Shown piece by piece: positions 53,201 to 64,000 of a stretch of 64,000 nucleotides of DNA; position 1 is the stretch's first letter; each line of letters starts with the position of its first letter. The DNA is from Ophiostoma sp. CBS 140.51 (taxonomy: Eukaryota; Ascomycota; Sordariomycetes; Ophiostomatales; Ophiostomataceae), in the NCBI GenBank assembly GCA_029298735.1, contig JANSLP010000048.1, forward strand, positions 93,450 through 157,449. The letters run 5' to 3'. The notes beneath the pieces are model-generated. The model worked only from the letters and a program-made list of their open reading frames with translations. It made no database searches and was not told the DNA's origin. Position numbers and translations under genes: made by a program.

Positions 53201-53828
53201 CAACTCTCTCCCAGATCGCCTGAACCAACAATATCAGTTCCGTCCCCCCGGCGCCATGCTTCCGTCGCAAATCCCGGTGGGCGGCTACCGCCTCCGGTCG
53301 TCGGCCATGCTGACGGGTGATGATGACGAACATCGCGTTGTCATGTCGCGCAAGGCTGCCATCCTGCTGCTCCTGGTCACGACAGGTCTAGTTGCCGCCT
53401 GTGCCGAGTTCATGGTGTCGTCCATCAATGGTCTTGTGGCCACCTCCTCGGTCGGTGAGGTCTTTATCGGTCTCATCATCCTGCCCATTGTCGGTAACGC
53501 CGCCGAACACGTCACGGCCGTCATGGTGGCCATGAAAAACAAGATGGACCTGGCAATTGGCGTTGCTGTCGGCAGTTCTATCCAGATTGCCCTGTTTATG
53601 ACCCCTCTCGTCGTCATCTTGGGCTGGATCATTGGCCGTGACATGACACTTTACTTTACTCTTTTTGAGACGGTCTGTCTGTTTGTCTCGGCATTTATTG
53701 TCAACTTTTTGGTGCTCGACGGCCGCAGCAACTACCTTGAAGGCGCCCTGCTGTGCTCAACGTACGTCATTATCAGCGTGGTCGCCTTCTTCTACCCCAA
53801 ACCCGAGGATGCCAGCTCGTGGGGCTAA
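50292..53828 (+). CDS. Vacuolar Ca2+/H+ exchanger (CAX family, VCX1-like)
   Basis: Predicted exons 50292-51295, 51352-51354 (3 nt), 51734-51749, 51818-51925, 51985-52056, 52112-52189 and 52260-53828 encode 949 residues. The protein exchanges vacuolar protons for cytosolic Ca2+. Both ion-binding repeats are present: GNAVEL (327-332) and GNAAEH (839-844), with GDSIGALLNVTFG and QASLLGSILANLLLILG nearby. Without the 3-nt exon the product reads ELIIFIALVK; with it, ELIIFIIALVK, which matches the spacing known for the family (ELI-x-x-IIAL). Intron 4 (51926-51984) starts GC. An N-terminal extension of ~240 residues is Ser/Asn-rich. A very long central loop (about 452-787) carries Ser/Asp-rich and Arg/His-rich stretches and is probably cytosolic. 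The start ATG follows an in-frame TAA at 50256. Confidence 0.92.
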
Positions 53829-55186
53829 AGAATGAGCCAACAATATGGTCAAAGACTTGTGTGCCGTCTTTCCATTTTGACAATCCCGACGAAGGCGAGC
53901 ACACAAAGAACACTTTGGAGACTTACCAAAGTATTCCTGTTGAAGAAGAGTAAGAAGACGTGCCAGAGGAGGACTTAAATTGTCACGGAGAACATTAGTT
54001 CGAATTGAAAGAGAAAAGAGGAGATTGTCAGTTCAAATTGAACATTATCCTCCTCCAGTCAACGGCGGAAAGTTGCCAGGGGGAGATTTTACTTTCGTAA
54101 TCGGTGTTTTACACTGGGATCCTTATTTACTCACAACTTTTTTTCTGCATTTACTTGTTATTGTTGTTTGTTTCACTTTTCTTTCTTTGCATTCACTTGC
54201 ACCACTTTCTATCTATCAGGACATATAATAGGTCCGAATTTATCATTTGCTTTTATCGGAACTTAATTTTGACTTTATAGGTGGCTTGGATGTATGGAAC
54301 TGTATTTGAAATGTCTTCGCAGAAGTAAAAAAGGTCTAAGACGAGTGCTATGCTCGAAAGACAAGGAGAATTAAAGAAAGATGAGCACATAGACCGCTCG
54401 TGTTATATAGCACCGCAGAAAGAAAAAGAAATCAAATTTGCCGCCAATAGTTGTGAAAAGCAAAACAGAACAGTAAAAGGCATGCAAAAAAAAAAAAACC
54501 ATCCCTGAGTAATAATAAACGATTTGAAAATTAACGAAACAACCCGCGCCACCCATTTCCCCTGTAAACGCAAACCAGCAAAATAAAAGAACTACGGTAA
54601 GGAAATGAAATAGATACTGCTTCGCCTCTCTCTGTTTCATGTCTTTTCAAGGGCTCCTTTCTAGTGAGAGTCTTCTTCATCTAATAGGGTAGCAAACAAT
54701 TCTTCTGCTCTCAACGTTGTAGTATATTAAAAGAATCTTCCCAGCCCATTGGGGGGAAGACATGAGAATGAGAAAAAAAATGACCGTAAAAAGTAACGAG
54801 GAACAAATAGAGGATGCGAAAACAGGAGGATAGGGATAGAATAATGGTGTGGGAGTCGTAAGAGAGGAGGGGGTAGAAATATGATGTAGTCTGCAGAAGC
54901 ATAAAAGGCTCCGTGGGTGTGTAGTGTAAGATGGAGAGAGAGAGAACCGCAACAACAAAAATCAGAGGCGGAAATTTGGAAAAGACGCTGCAAATAAGAT
55001 ATCGGTGCAAATTTCGTAAGACAAGAATATTTCCCAACGCCGTATGCAAGTTCTCAAGGTAAAAACAACAGACACACGAGAGAGAGAGACGGAGCAACCC
55101 TTCATATCCGCTTCCATAAAACAAGAACAAAGTGAACAACAAAGTAAAAAAGAAAAATCAAAGACCACAATCACATGGGTCCCTTT
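53829..55186. other. Convergent 3' spacer
   Basis: This spacer separates the exchanger gene from the convergent kinase gene. It is AT-rich with A-runs (near 54487) and purine-rich patches, presumably both 3' UTRs. No gene was seen. Confidence 0.6.
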
Positions 55187-58100
55187 TTATTCTTCACCGC
55201 CACGGGCCTTGGCGCGCCGCCGGAAGAAGTCCATGACACGCCGTGCTGCGCCGCTGCTGCCACTGCGGTCGCCGTGGTGCTTAGCGAACTCGTCCGTGTC
55301 GTACGCATCACCCATCCGCTTGTTCTTTTGCAGGACGACACGTCCACCGCGGGGGTTTGCGTTGGCGCGGCGAGGGTCGAAGGTCTCGCCGTCACCCTGG
55401 TACGGTGCCGACCGAGGAGGGTTGCGCTGAACGTTATCAGTCACCTCCTGCAGAGCAGAGGGCCGCTGGCGCTCAAACTGGCTAGCAGACACGTGGCGCT
55501 GGTGCTGCGGCTGCTGAGGCGGCTGCGGATAGTGCAAGATCGGACGGCCTTGCTGGATCGCGTGCGACTGCTGGTGCTGCTGCTGAAGCGATTGCTGCTG
55601 GAGACGTCCACTGTCTGCTGCGGCCTGTTGAGACTCGGACAGGTGCGTGTACATGCCGTCAAAAGCAGGCTCCAGGCTGTCGCTGGGCGAGCCAAGTCTA
55701 ACATCTGGTGGCGGCTCCTGGATCGGGAGATCGATTTGCGACTCCGGGCCCGTATCATAGTCCTTGTTGATGCCAATCGACTTCAACGAGAATGAGCCCG
55801 GAAGAAGGGAGAACCGCCGAGAGTGTTGCTTCTCATGCGATGTCTGAGAGCCCTCGATGCTACCCGAGCGCTTCTTACCCAGGCCGAGTGAGAAGGACCG
55901 TCTTGACTGCCGGGCAGTAGAGTCCATGGAAGCACGAGGCTCGTCCGAGGGAGCAGCACCACCTTGGATGGCAGCACTGTTGGACATGCTGACTGGCGGG
56001 TATCTCCGTGAGGCTTTCTCCATACCGACGGACTGGCGCTGATCTGGCTTCTTCCGGTTCTTACCGCCGAAGATGGAGCCGCTGCGGCCCAGGAGCTTGT
56101 CGGTGATATCGCCGATCGTGTTTGAGCGACGGTGGCCCTTGACCTCAGGGGTCTGCGGTTTCCCAGTACTAGCATTCTCGCTTTCGCCATCAGCAAAACC
56201 GGAGACTTGGGCGAACTTGGACGGTACGCTGATGCTCGGGCGGCCAAACGTCGACGAGTCATGCGGGATCGGGTTCGAGATGACGTAGTTGCGACCACCG
56301 CTGCTCTTGGGCTGCTGGATTCTACCCTGTGCGTTGGTACCGGCAACTGTCGGCGGGACGGGCTGGCCAAATGAGGCACGGTTGGGTGCAGTGCGTGGGT
56401 TAGAGCCACCAGTGACGGACCGTCCACCGGAGCCCTGAGCCATATACGCGGCTTCGGAAACAGCACGAGTGCCATCGCGGCTAACACGTGTAGAGCCAGC
56501 ACCTGTAGCTGCGGCAGCAACAGCTGCTGCTGTGCCGGTCGTGCGGTGGGCACTTGGCGGACGTCTTGCGTCGCGTGACGATTTGCCAGTCGGCGGGTCG
56601 CGGGGCAGAGGCTTGTCGTTTGGCGATCCGGGACCGGCAGCAGGGTTGACAGCAGTAGGGCCCTGGCTGCTTGAGCGAGCCCGGGTCTTGCCGCCGCTCG
56701 AAGCGGCCTCGCCGCCGCGCTGAGTCTGTGTCGTAGGTGCCACGTATTCGACCTGCACGGTCCGGCGCTTGTTGTCCTTCTGTTGCTTGAGCATAGCAGC
56801 CTCGGACTCGGGGTCCACGTTGCCTGCCTTGCTGATCAAACCACCAATCGTCGGCGACGCGACAGCCTTCTTGGATGCCTCGCGCACCGACGAGCTGCGG
56901 CCAAGCATGGGGCCTTCGTCCATATCCTCTGCCGAGGCCGGGATGTTCTGGATGTCAGCGGAACTTGTCGTGCTGCTGGTAATGAACTCGACCACATTGG
57001 CGTATTCGCTGAGCCAGCTGTGCCGGGCAACCTCGAAGAGATCGGCGCGCTGGCGCGGGTTGGGGACTAGGATGCGGCGCAGGAGATCGCGGGCGTGAGG
57101 TGTGACGTATTCGGGGAAAGTGAGAGGTGTGTTGACAATATACTTGTAGAGGAGGTTGATGTTATCGCCTTCGGGATTCTTCGGGTCGTCGTCAAAGGGT
57201 AGATAGCCCGCGAGCATGGCGTACAGAATAACACCACAACTCCAAACATCAACTTTCCGGCCGGTGTAGAGAGAGTCGCTAACAACGAGCTCGGGAGCAG
57301 CATAGCAAGGGCTACCACAGCTCGTCTGCATCAGATCCGCTTTCCGCATGCCGTTGGGCTTCACGATATCGAATCCCATACGCTTGATATACTCGCGGTC
57401 GACCAGGTTGATCTCCTCATCCTCGGTAAGCTCCTCAGTCGGGTCGAAGGTGTTGGCGAAGCCAAAATCGGTAATGATAATGTTGCGGTTCCGGTCCAAA
57501 AGCAAGTTCTCCAGCTTCAAATCACGGTGAACGATACCTTTCTTGTGCAGGTACCCGACACCCGAGATGAGTTGAGCAAACAGGCGGCGGGCGGCGTGGT
57601 CTTTCAGGTAGCGGTGGTTGAGAATGTAGTCGAACAGCTCACCGCCGGAAGCATACTCCAGAACGATACCGTAGTGGTGCTCAGACTCCTCCATTTTGTG
57701 AAGTTGGACGATGTTGGGATGGTTTAGCTGACGGAGAATGTTGACCTCGCGCTTTATCTTGGCCATGCGAGTCGGGTTGTTGCCAAGGGTATCTTTCTTG
57801 ATGAGTTTGATAGCGACCTAGAGTTGAGAGTGGCGTTAGTGATATGAAAAACAAAACTTGAAGCTCATAGTAAATAATAGATGATGTTAAACGTACCTGA
57901 ACACCCCCTTCCTGCTTCCAACCAAGCTTGACCTTTCCGAATTCACCCTCGCCGATAGTGTTGCCAAGGATGTATTCGCCGAACTTGATCTGCTTTTCGC
58001 GTCTGGAGTGGTCATGCCGGCTACGACCGCCACGGCGGCTCTCGTCATGATGCTGTTCGGGTGCACTGCTTGTCGGAACAACCGGCGGGGGGGCAGCCTC

Positions 58101-58898
58101 ATCGTAATCGTCGTCCTGCTGGACCATGGCAAGCCGAGCCTTCTCACGCTCCACGTCGACTTCATCTCGTGAGACCATCACCGAGTTGAGAATTTCACTT
58201 GTTTCGCGAGACGGACCGTGAGATGATGGCTGCGAGCCATGGTTCCGTATTGGCAGAGTCGTGGCAGCCGCCGATCTTGAGCTTCCGCTTGCAGCAGCCC
58301 GTTGGGCATACTCCTGCTCTTGTTGTCTCCGCCGTGCAGAATCGTCACCACGTGTTTCGCGCGTCCGTGCCCGAGGGGAGTCCGAGCCAGCGGCGGCTGC
58401 CGCGGCCGCTCTCCTGGAGCTCGAGCTGGAAGATGGTGCGCCAGACATTGATTGATGCTGTTGTTGTGAGGATGTACGCGGTGGTGCGACAGGAGGGTTG
58501 TGGTGGCGGCGGCGGCGCTCGGAAGAAGCTGGACTCGGTTGGGTGTAGTCGGAAATGGCTGCTGCAGCCGCGTTGACAGCGGCCGAGGGGACCGCAGCCG
58601 GCGAAGAGAGAGCAGCTCGCGAGCTCATGGGAGAGTTCGTCTGGGACATGTGTGCAGAACCTGCGCCGTTGTGAATGTTATTGCTGATGTAATTGCTGTT
58701 GGTGTATCCACCGTTCTGTCCACCAGCACTGCTGCTGCGGGAAGGCCGGGAAGAGGAAGATGGTGATGCTGAGGAGATCTGCTGCTGTTGTTGCTGATTC
58801 GCATGATAGACTTCACGTGTCGGTGAGGCGTGAGACGACGTGTAGTGTCGGGTCGATGGCGGTAGTCCGGCGGGCGACTGCAGGGCAGCAGACGACAT
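55187..58898 (-). CDS. Serine/threonine protein kinase, KIN4/FRK1-like
   Basis: Exons 58898-57897 and 57817-55187 (79-nt intron, donor GTACGT, branch CTAAC, acceptor TAG) encode 1210 residues. The kinase domain spans about 307-603. The Gly-rich loop is GEGEFGKVKLG (316-326) and the intron follows GGVQ. VAIK with K338, HRDLKLEN with D433, DFG at 451-453 and APE at 508-510 are all intact, so it should be active. CGSPCYAAPELVVS and GYLPFDDDPKNPEGDNINLL closely resemble yeast Kin4/Frk1; Kin4 holds back mitotic exit when the spindle is misplaced. The activation segment is about 60 residues, longer than usual, with an acidic insert (EELTEDEE). The 306-residue N-terminus is Ser/Gln/Ala-rich, and the ~600-residue C-terminus is Ser/Arg-rich with Gln-rich runs; both look disordered. 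Confidence 0.88.
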
Positions 58899-61800
58899 TT
58901 TCCACGCAGCCGCGCGTCTCGATCAGGAAACAATCGGATGCTAAGAAATTGCGGAAAGTCGCTGATGCCAGAAAAGCGCGGAATAGGTCGAGACAAATCC
59001 CCTTTTCTCGTTGTGTTTTGCTTTCCCAACAGCACGGCTGAGTTTGTCGTTTCGAGCGCGCGCGGGTGTGAGGCAGAATCGACAGAAAGCCGATAAAGCT
59101 GATTCGGTATGCGGTAGAAGTGCAATGGGAAAATTGGAGAGCACGAAGCGACTGGAGAATGGGTAAAGGGCAAAATGTCGATCGAGAGGAATAAAGAGAT
59201 GAGACAGAGGAGTCCCAAGGGAGGGTAATGCGCTGTTGCAGTTGCTATGAGCGAGCAGGATGCGATGCAAAGCAACAGAAAAGGCAAGCAACAAAAAGGA
59301 AAACAAAGCGCAATGCACAGAAAGCACAGAAGAAGAAAAGTTGGTCGACAAACTGGTGAGCTGGCTGCAACTGTCTCGTCGTTGATTGGGCTGTTGTCAC
59401 GACCTGAGATTTGACAGCAGTGCTGTGTTGTGTGCTGTTCAAGCAAAACAAGCAAAAACAAGCAGAGGCCTGCAGGAAATTAAAGGCAAGTCGAAGGGGT
59501 GAGAAGCCTCCAGCGCAAAACACGCAAAAAGTGGCGCAAAGATGAATCCGCCGAGAGAAAAAAGATCAACAACGGCAAATGTTAACAGTCTCTGGTCATT
59601 GTTGCGCAAAATCAGTTTTTAGTCGTGAAGCTTGTCGGCCGGTGAGTCGATTATGTATTTTTCGTTTCTTTGCTATCTGTCGTTGGATGTTGTCGCTAGT
59701 TGTTTTTGTTTGAGCTGTCGCGCAGGCGCAGCGTTGTCTGTTGGGCGCCCCTGATGGTGTCGCTAATAACGTCGGCGAGTCGAACTGGTTGGCGACAAGC
59801 AGGAGAGCTCCTGTTCACCCTATTCTGTCGATTTGTAGAATCCCTTGCTTTTAGAATCGTTGAGCAATGGTGCTTCGCGATGCACCTTGTGATTCCAATG
59901 GGGCGTATGTGTGTTGGCGGATGCAGATCGATGCGGCATCAACACACGGCAGAGAGGCGTAAGGCAAGAAGAAAGGGAGGAGGGGACGGAAGGGAGAAGG
60001 GGAGTAGGAAACAAGAGATGAGAGTAGAAAAGATAGCGGGATCGTGGGCGGCAAGGTGAGAAGGAAGACCACAAGAAGAGGAGGACCGCCAATGCGCGAA
60101 AGGGAGGAAGGGTTGAAGGAGAGGGTGCGAAATCAGAGGGACGGATGGGGTGTGCAAAGACGCGACAACGCCAAAACGCCCTGGTCGACTGGCTGTTTAT
60201 GCGAGGCTGGAAACAAAAGGCCCGTCAGTATGGAGTCCGGAGGTCTTTGGGGGGGAGAAGGTGGCCAGTGCACAATGCTCTACAGGAGAACAACTGAAGG
60301 AAACAGGCTCACAAGATTAGGCCCAACAGTAGTGTGCCTGACAACGGCGGGCAGCAACACGCTACTTGATGGCACCGAGATGAGTAAGTGGGAGATATGA
60401 GCAACCACGAGCTTGGACACGGACAGGGACAAAGGGGGGATGGGTGTGCCCTGGATGTGCAGCCAAAAGCGACTGCACGGTGGACAACACTCGATAGCTG
60501 CTCTCGTATTCTCGCGCAGCACGGCCAGAAAGGAACTCGAAAGCAATCGAGGCAACTCGGCAGCGCAGCGTGTGAGTGTGGCCGTGCTTGTCAGGCTCGT
60601 TGCACCTGTATTTCTGACCACACGCCAGGAAAAAAAAGATCCGTCGCGTCAGAATAGCGGACAATGCGGGTGGAGACCTCAGAAGGGAAAAAACTATGGT
60701 TGATCCAAGGCGGCAGGATAACAATAAAATCAGGAGAAGCGATAGATGTGGGTAGCGGGAGAAGTGGACTAGAGTGGCAGGGATGTATCAAGAAGCGAAG
60801 AGCGGTGATGGAAGCCAGAAATGCACCAGAAGCGTTGGCAGAATGCGAAAAGTTGAGGAAGAAAGTCGGTCTACGGTATTTCGTCTTTGTCGATGATTCC
60901 TGAAGCCATATCAATGGCAGGGGCTCCTGCACTGGTCTTGCCCTGTTCGAGAAGGCATGCAGCATGCGGAAGGAGCGAAGGCCTGTGATCTCACGAGTTT
61001 GGGATACAAGCAATTTACAGAAGGAAGCTGCGATGGTGCTCAGCAGCTGCCACCTGTAAGAAAGCTTCACAGGCCATCCTTCCCGCTAGGCGACCCTGTA
61101 ATCCGTTTGTCATTTGAGCATCTTGGATGGCAGTTTGACTGTTTTAGCTGGCAGAAGGCCTGGGCTTTGACTTGGTGGTGTCCAGGAATAGGATGGACTG
61201 GAGAAAGGCGGTAAGATTCGACTGGCCTGCTTGCCATGCAATTTTGTTTTAATCTCACTCGTGGGGCAGGCGAGATCCACTCTTGTGTGACAGGGGTTTG
61301 AGAAAGGGGAAGGAACGACGAGGAACACGGAACACGCTGCATGCTAGCGCAAGACGATGGACAGCCAGGATGGACGAATCGAAAACACCAAACAAACAAA
61401 GGAGGAAGTCGCACACCACCACGCCGCACTTGCCCTGCTTCTTGTTCTGTTTGACGTTTTGACGACATCAGAGAGGAAAGAGCAACGGCTGCTCGTACCG
61501 AACGACTGGTGTCTGGTTCCCTGTCGACCACCCTGCTCACTGTCGGCCGCCTTCTGGATACGATGGAGTCAGTAATCCTCCGGACCTCTTCCCTCGTCAT
61601 TTCACTGTCAATGCCTCTCACAACCGTGCCTGGCCTGTGCTGCTCTGATAATACCACATGCGCTCCTTATATCTCGGGGTGGCCGGGGCGGACAAGCAGA
61701 CGCGCAAAGGGAAGGCGCGATGGACAGCCAACAGCTCATGCTTGGCCTGGCCATGACCGAGGCAGCACAAACAGAAAGCACGACCAACGACACTGCATGG

Positions 61801-64000
61801 TCTTTCCTTCCTCAAGGTTTCTTGTATTCAGTATCTCCTTGCGCAAATGAGGCGCTGGAACAGGCTTAAATTCGCTTTTCTTTTGTTTTCTGCTTTTCTT
61901 TTTCACTCGTTTTGTTTTCGCGAGCAAATGGTTCGTCCTCGGCCCCTGTCGTCGGACGTCTCGATTTACGCGACTCCACTCCTGGCAGTTGCTTGCCATT
62001 ACAGCGATATTACTCCATAATGAGGATGGCCCAAATCCACTTTTCCCAGAGCGCGGAAGATGTGCAAAGAAAAAGAAAAAAGAAGAAAAAATGACCGCTT
62101 GAGATCGACGGCGTCCAGAAGCCGTCCACATCGGCATGACGGATTAGCTATCGTGTATTCGAGAGCACATGAACACAAGAGCCAAAGGGCGCCAGTCCAA
62201 CTCAAGAGATCGACTGCCGGACAGTGAGATTGGGAAACATCACGAACTTGATACATCTTTGGCGATGGCTTCAAATGCTCATAGTATAAATGGTAGAATG
62301 AGCGCGTTTGAACGCGTCCCACTCACCGGGCGATTGCTTTTTATGGAAGAAACGAACCGCTGCATGCTGCAGGCCGCCTGCATGACGCAGAACGCAGGGG
62401 ACCTGGGCAGGGCAGACTGGTAAGAAAAGATGATGAAAATAAAGGGCTCAGAATCGAAAGGGAAACACAGAGTGTATGAGTGAGAGACATAAATCTCATT
62501 GTGCATGAAAATCAAAGGCGATGTTCGCGGGCCCTCACGCATGAAGAAGTTACGGCACTAAAAGTAAACAACAATTCGGTGTATTTCGTCCAGGGTAAAA
62601 TGATAGCTCTGTGTGCATCGCAGTGTTTTTTGTTGGTGTTTGTCGGAGTAGGTCAGATAAACTCGCCCATTCACATTCTTGAAGATCACATTCTTGAAGA
62701 GTGACATGTCTTCGTATGAAAGACGACCAAACATACGGTGAACTCACATCACTTCTCACCAAAGGTGGTCTGGCGAATCATCTGAATGGTTGCTGGTTTC
62801 TTTTACTCGTTTTGATGGCTGCCTGTCTTTTTGCCCGGCTTGTCAACGTGGCCCTTCCCCATACTTTTGGACATGTTTATTGCGGCTCGTGTCGCGTCTG
62901 TTGAGACGTATTGCAACCCTGTTGATGCGCATGAACATCAACTTTCTGTTACCTTTGTGTTTTCTTTTTTTTTTCTGGTTTTTGACTGGCTCAATCCGCC
63001 TGTGTAGTTCTCTCACAAATAAGTTGCATCCAAGTCATTATGGCTATCCAAATATGCGAGGGGCACTTGGGGCAAAAAGGCTCTTTGTCTACTGATATTA
63101 CCCTGCCCAGATGATATATTGCAAGGTAAAACATGCCCACAGCCAAAGGGAGACAGAGAAGGCATTGACGGCATCGGAGATGAGGCGCCACAGACGGAAA
63201 GGTGAAGGAAGACCAAAACTAAGAGGCGAGCGAGCGGGATACCAGAAAATGCGTTCCCATGTGTTCGGATGATGGGAGGAGTTACTTCCCTGTCTCTTTT
63301 TGTTCCTCTTGTGTCTTCCTGCTCTTTTTGCCTGTCAATTCAGCCCACACAGCTGCTATTTACCGCCCTCTTTGGGCTTACAACCTTGGTCGACTTCGAC
63401 CTAGGTTGCCAAGATGGAACGTGCAACGAGGGGCTGTTGTTCTGTTTTCTTTTTTTACCTCATCGAATGCAACGCGTCTTTTTGCTGTCAAGTTGCTGTA
63501 TGGTTTTCTCACGCGTTAATAGCATTCCGCTTGGCCTCTCATAATGGTCTGGCTAGTGGCCACGGCAGAGACACGCGCTATTTGGCAACGGCGAGGGCGG
63601 CAAACCACAATTGACAGCCAGGCGGAACGTATGCAAGGGAGGGCAAGAGGTCGACTGGAATGCAAGGGAAACGGTTCGTGAAAGAGAGTGACACCTCCCA
63701 AAAGGGGAGAGATAATCGTTGAAGAAACGAGAGCAGGAATGCAACATAGCCTTTGACTCGGTATGTACTCCTGCCAATGGCTCCGCATCATTGTTTCTTT
63801 GAATTTGATGCAACGGTTTGGCGGGGTTTATCAAAGAGAGCCTGCATGTGACAGCATTCCACCATGATGCTTTCCAAGGCTTCACATGAAAATGTCATTC
63901 TTCGGTGGAGAAGAGCGAAGCTGAATCTGTTAACACATAAAATTGAGGATGAAAACCGCGATATTTTAAATCTGATTGTGGTTTCTTTTTCTTTTTCAAA
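58899..64000. other. 5-kb gene-poor region upstream of the kinase gene
   Basis: No gene is recognised on either strand. The first ~1.2 kb is probably promoter and leader of the minus-strand kinase gene. Beyond it lie overlapping short open frames without domains, introns or codon bias, purine-rich patches near 59960-60120, and AT-rich sequence toward the right edge. A distant promoter, non-coding transcript or eroded gene cannot be excluded. Confidence 0.45.

Overview
The window looks like nuclear DNA of a filamentous ascomycete (Pezizomycotina, probably a Sordariomycete; finer placement is a guess). The signs are GC-rich third codon positions in genes, short introns of about 50-130 nt with CTAAC-type branch sites just before the acceptor, long pyrimidine-rich 5' leaders, and best family matches to fungal proteins such as ROK1, MDG1/CRP1, KIN4, VCX1 and DAL5/LIZ1. 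No bacterial operon, rRNA, tRNA, CRISPR array or intact transposon was recognised.

Layout. 1-50: probable 3' end of a gene. 2.9-3.9 kb: F-box protein (+). 4.4-5.1 kb: 2EXR-like gene that appears frameshifted (-). 6.8-8.2 kb: choline-phosphate cytidylyltransferase (+). 9.0-11.5 kb: RNF10/Mag2-like RING protein (-). 13.0-16.5 kb: MDG1/CRP1-type glycogen-binding-module protein with a very long Ala/Pro/Glu-rich tail (-). 18.9-21.7 kb: five-exon C2H2 zinc-finger protein (-). 21.7-32.9 kb: about 11 kb with no recognisable intact gene, ending in an orphan terminal exon. 33.2-40.0 kb: TauD-like dioxygenase (-), DAL5/LIZ1-type transporter (+) and aldo/keto reductase (+), which could form a small catabolic module. 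41.9-46.6 kb: ROK1 DEAD-box helicase (+) and D-lactate dehydrogenase (-), convergent. 50.3-53.8 kb: vacuolar Ca2+/H+ exchanger (+). 55.2-58.9 kb: KIN4-like kinase (-). 58.9-64.0 kb: no gene recognised.

Most genes are housekeeping or signalling genes that work independently: phosphatidylcholine synthesis, ribosome biogenesis and quality control, mitochondrial lactate oxidation, vacuolar calcium storage and cell-cycle kinase signalling. Only the dioxygenase/transporter/reductase trio suggests a joint role.

The most striking structures are at the RNA level. A 3-nt micro-exon is inferred in the Ca2+/H+ exchanger; it restores a family-typical residue spacing in the ion-binding region. Two GC-AG introns are inferred, one inside a zinc finger. 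The reductase gene has two in-frame acceptors 9 nt apart. All exon models were built by eye from splice signals, reading-frame arithmetic and family motifs; none was tested against transcripts or databases.
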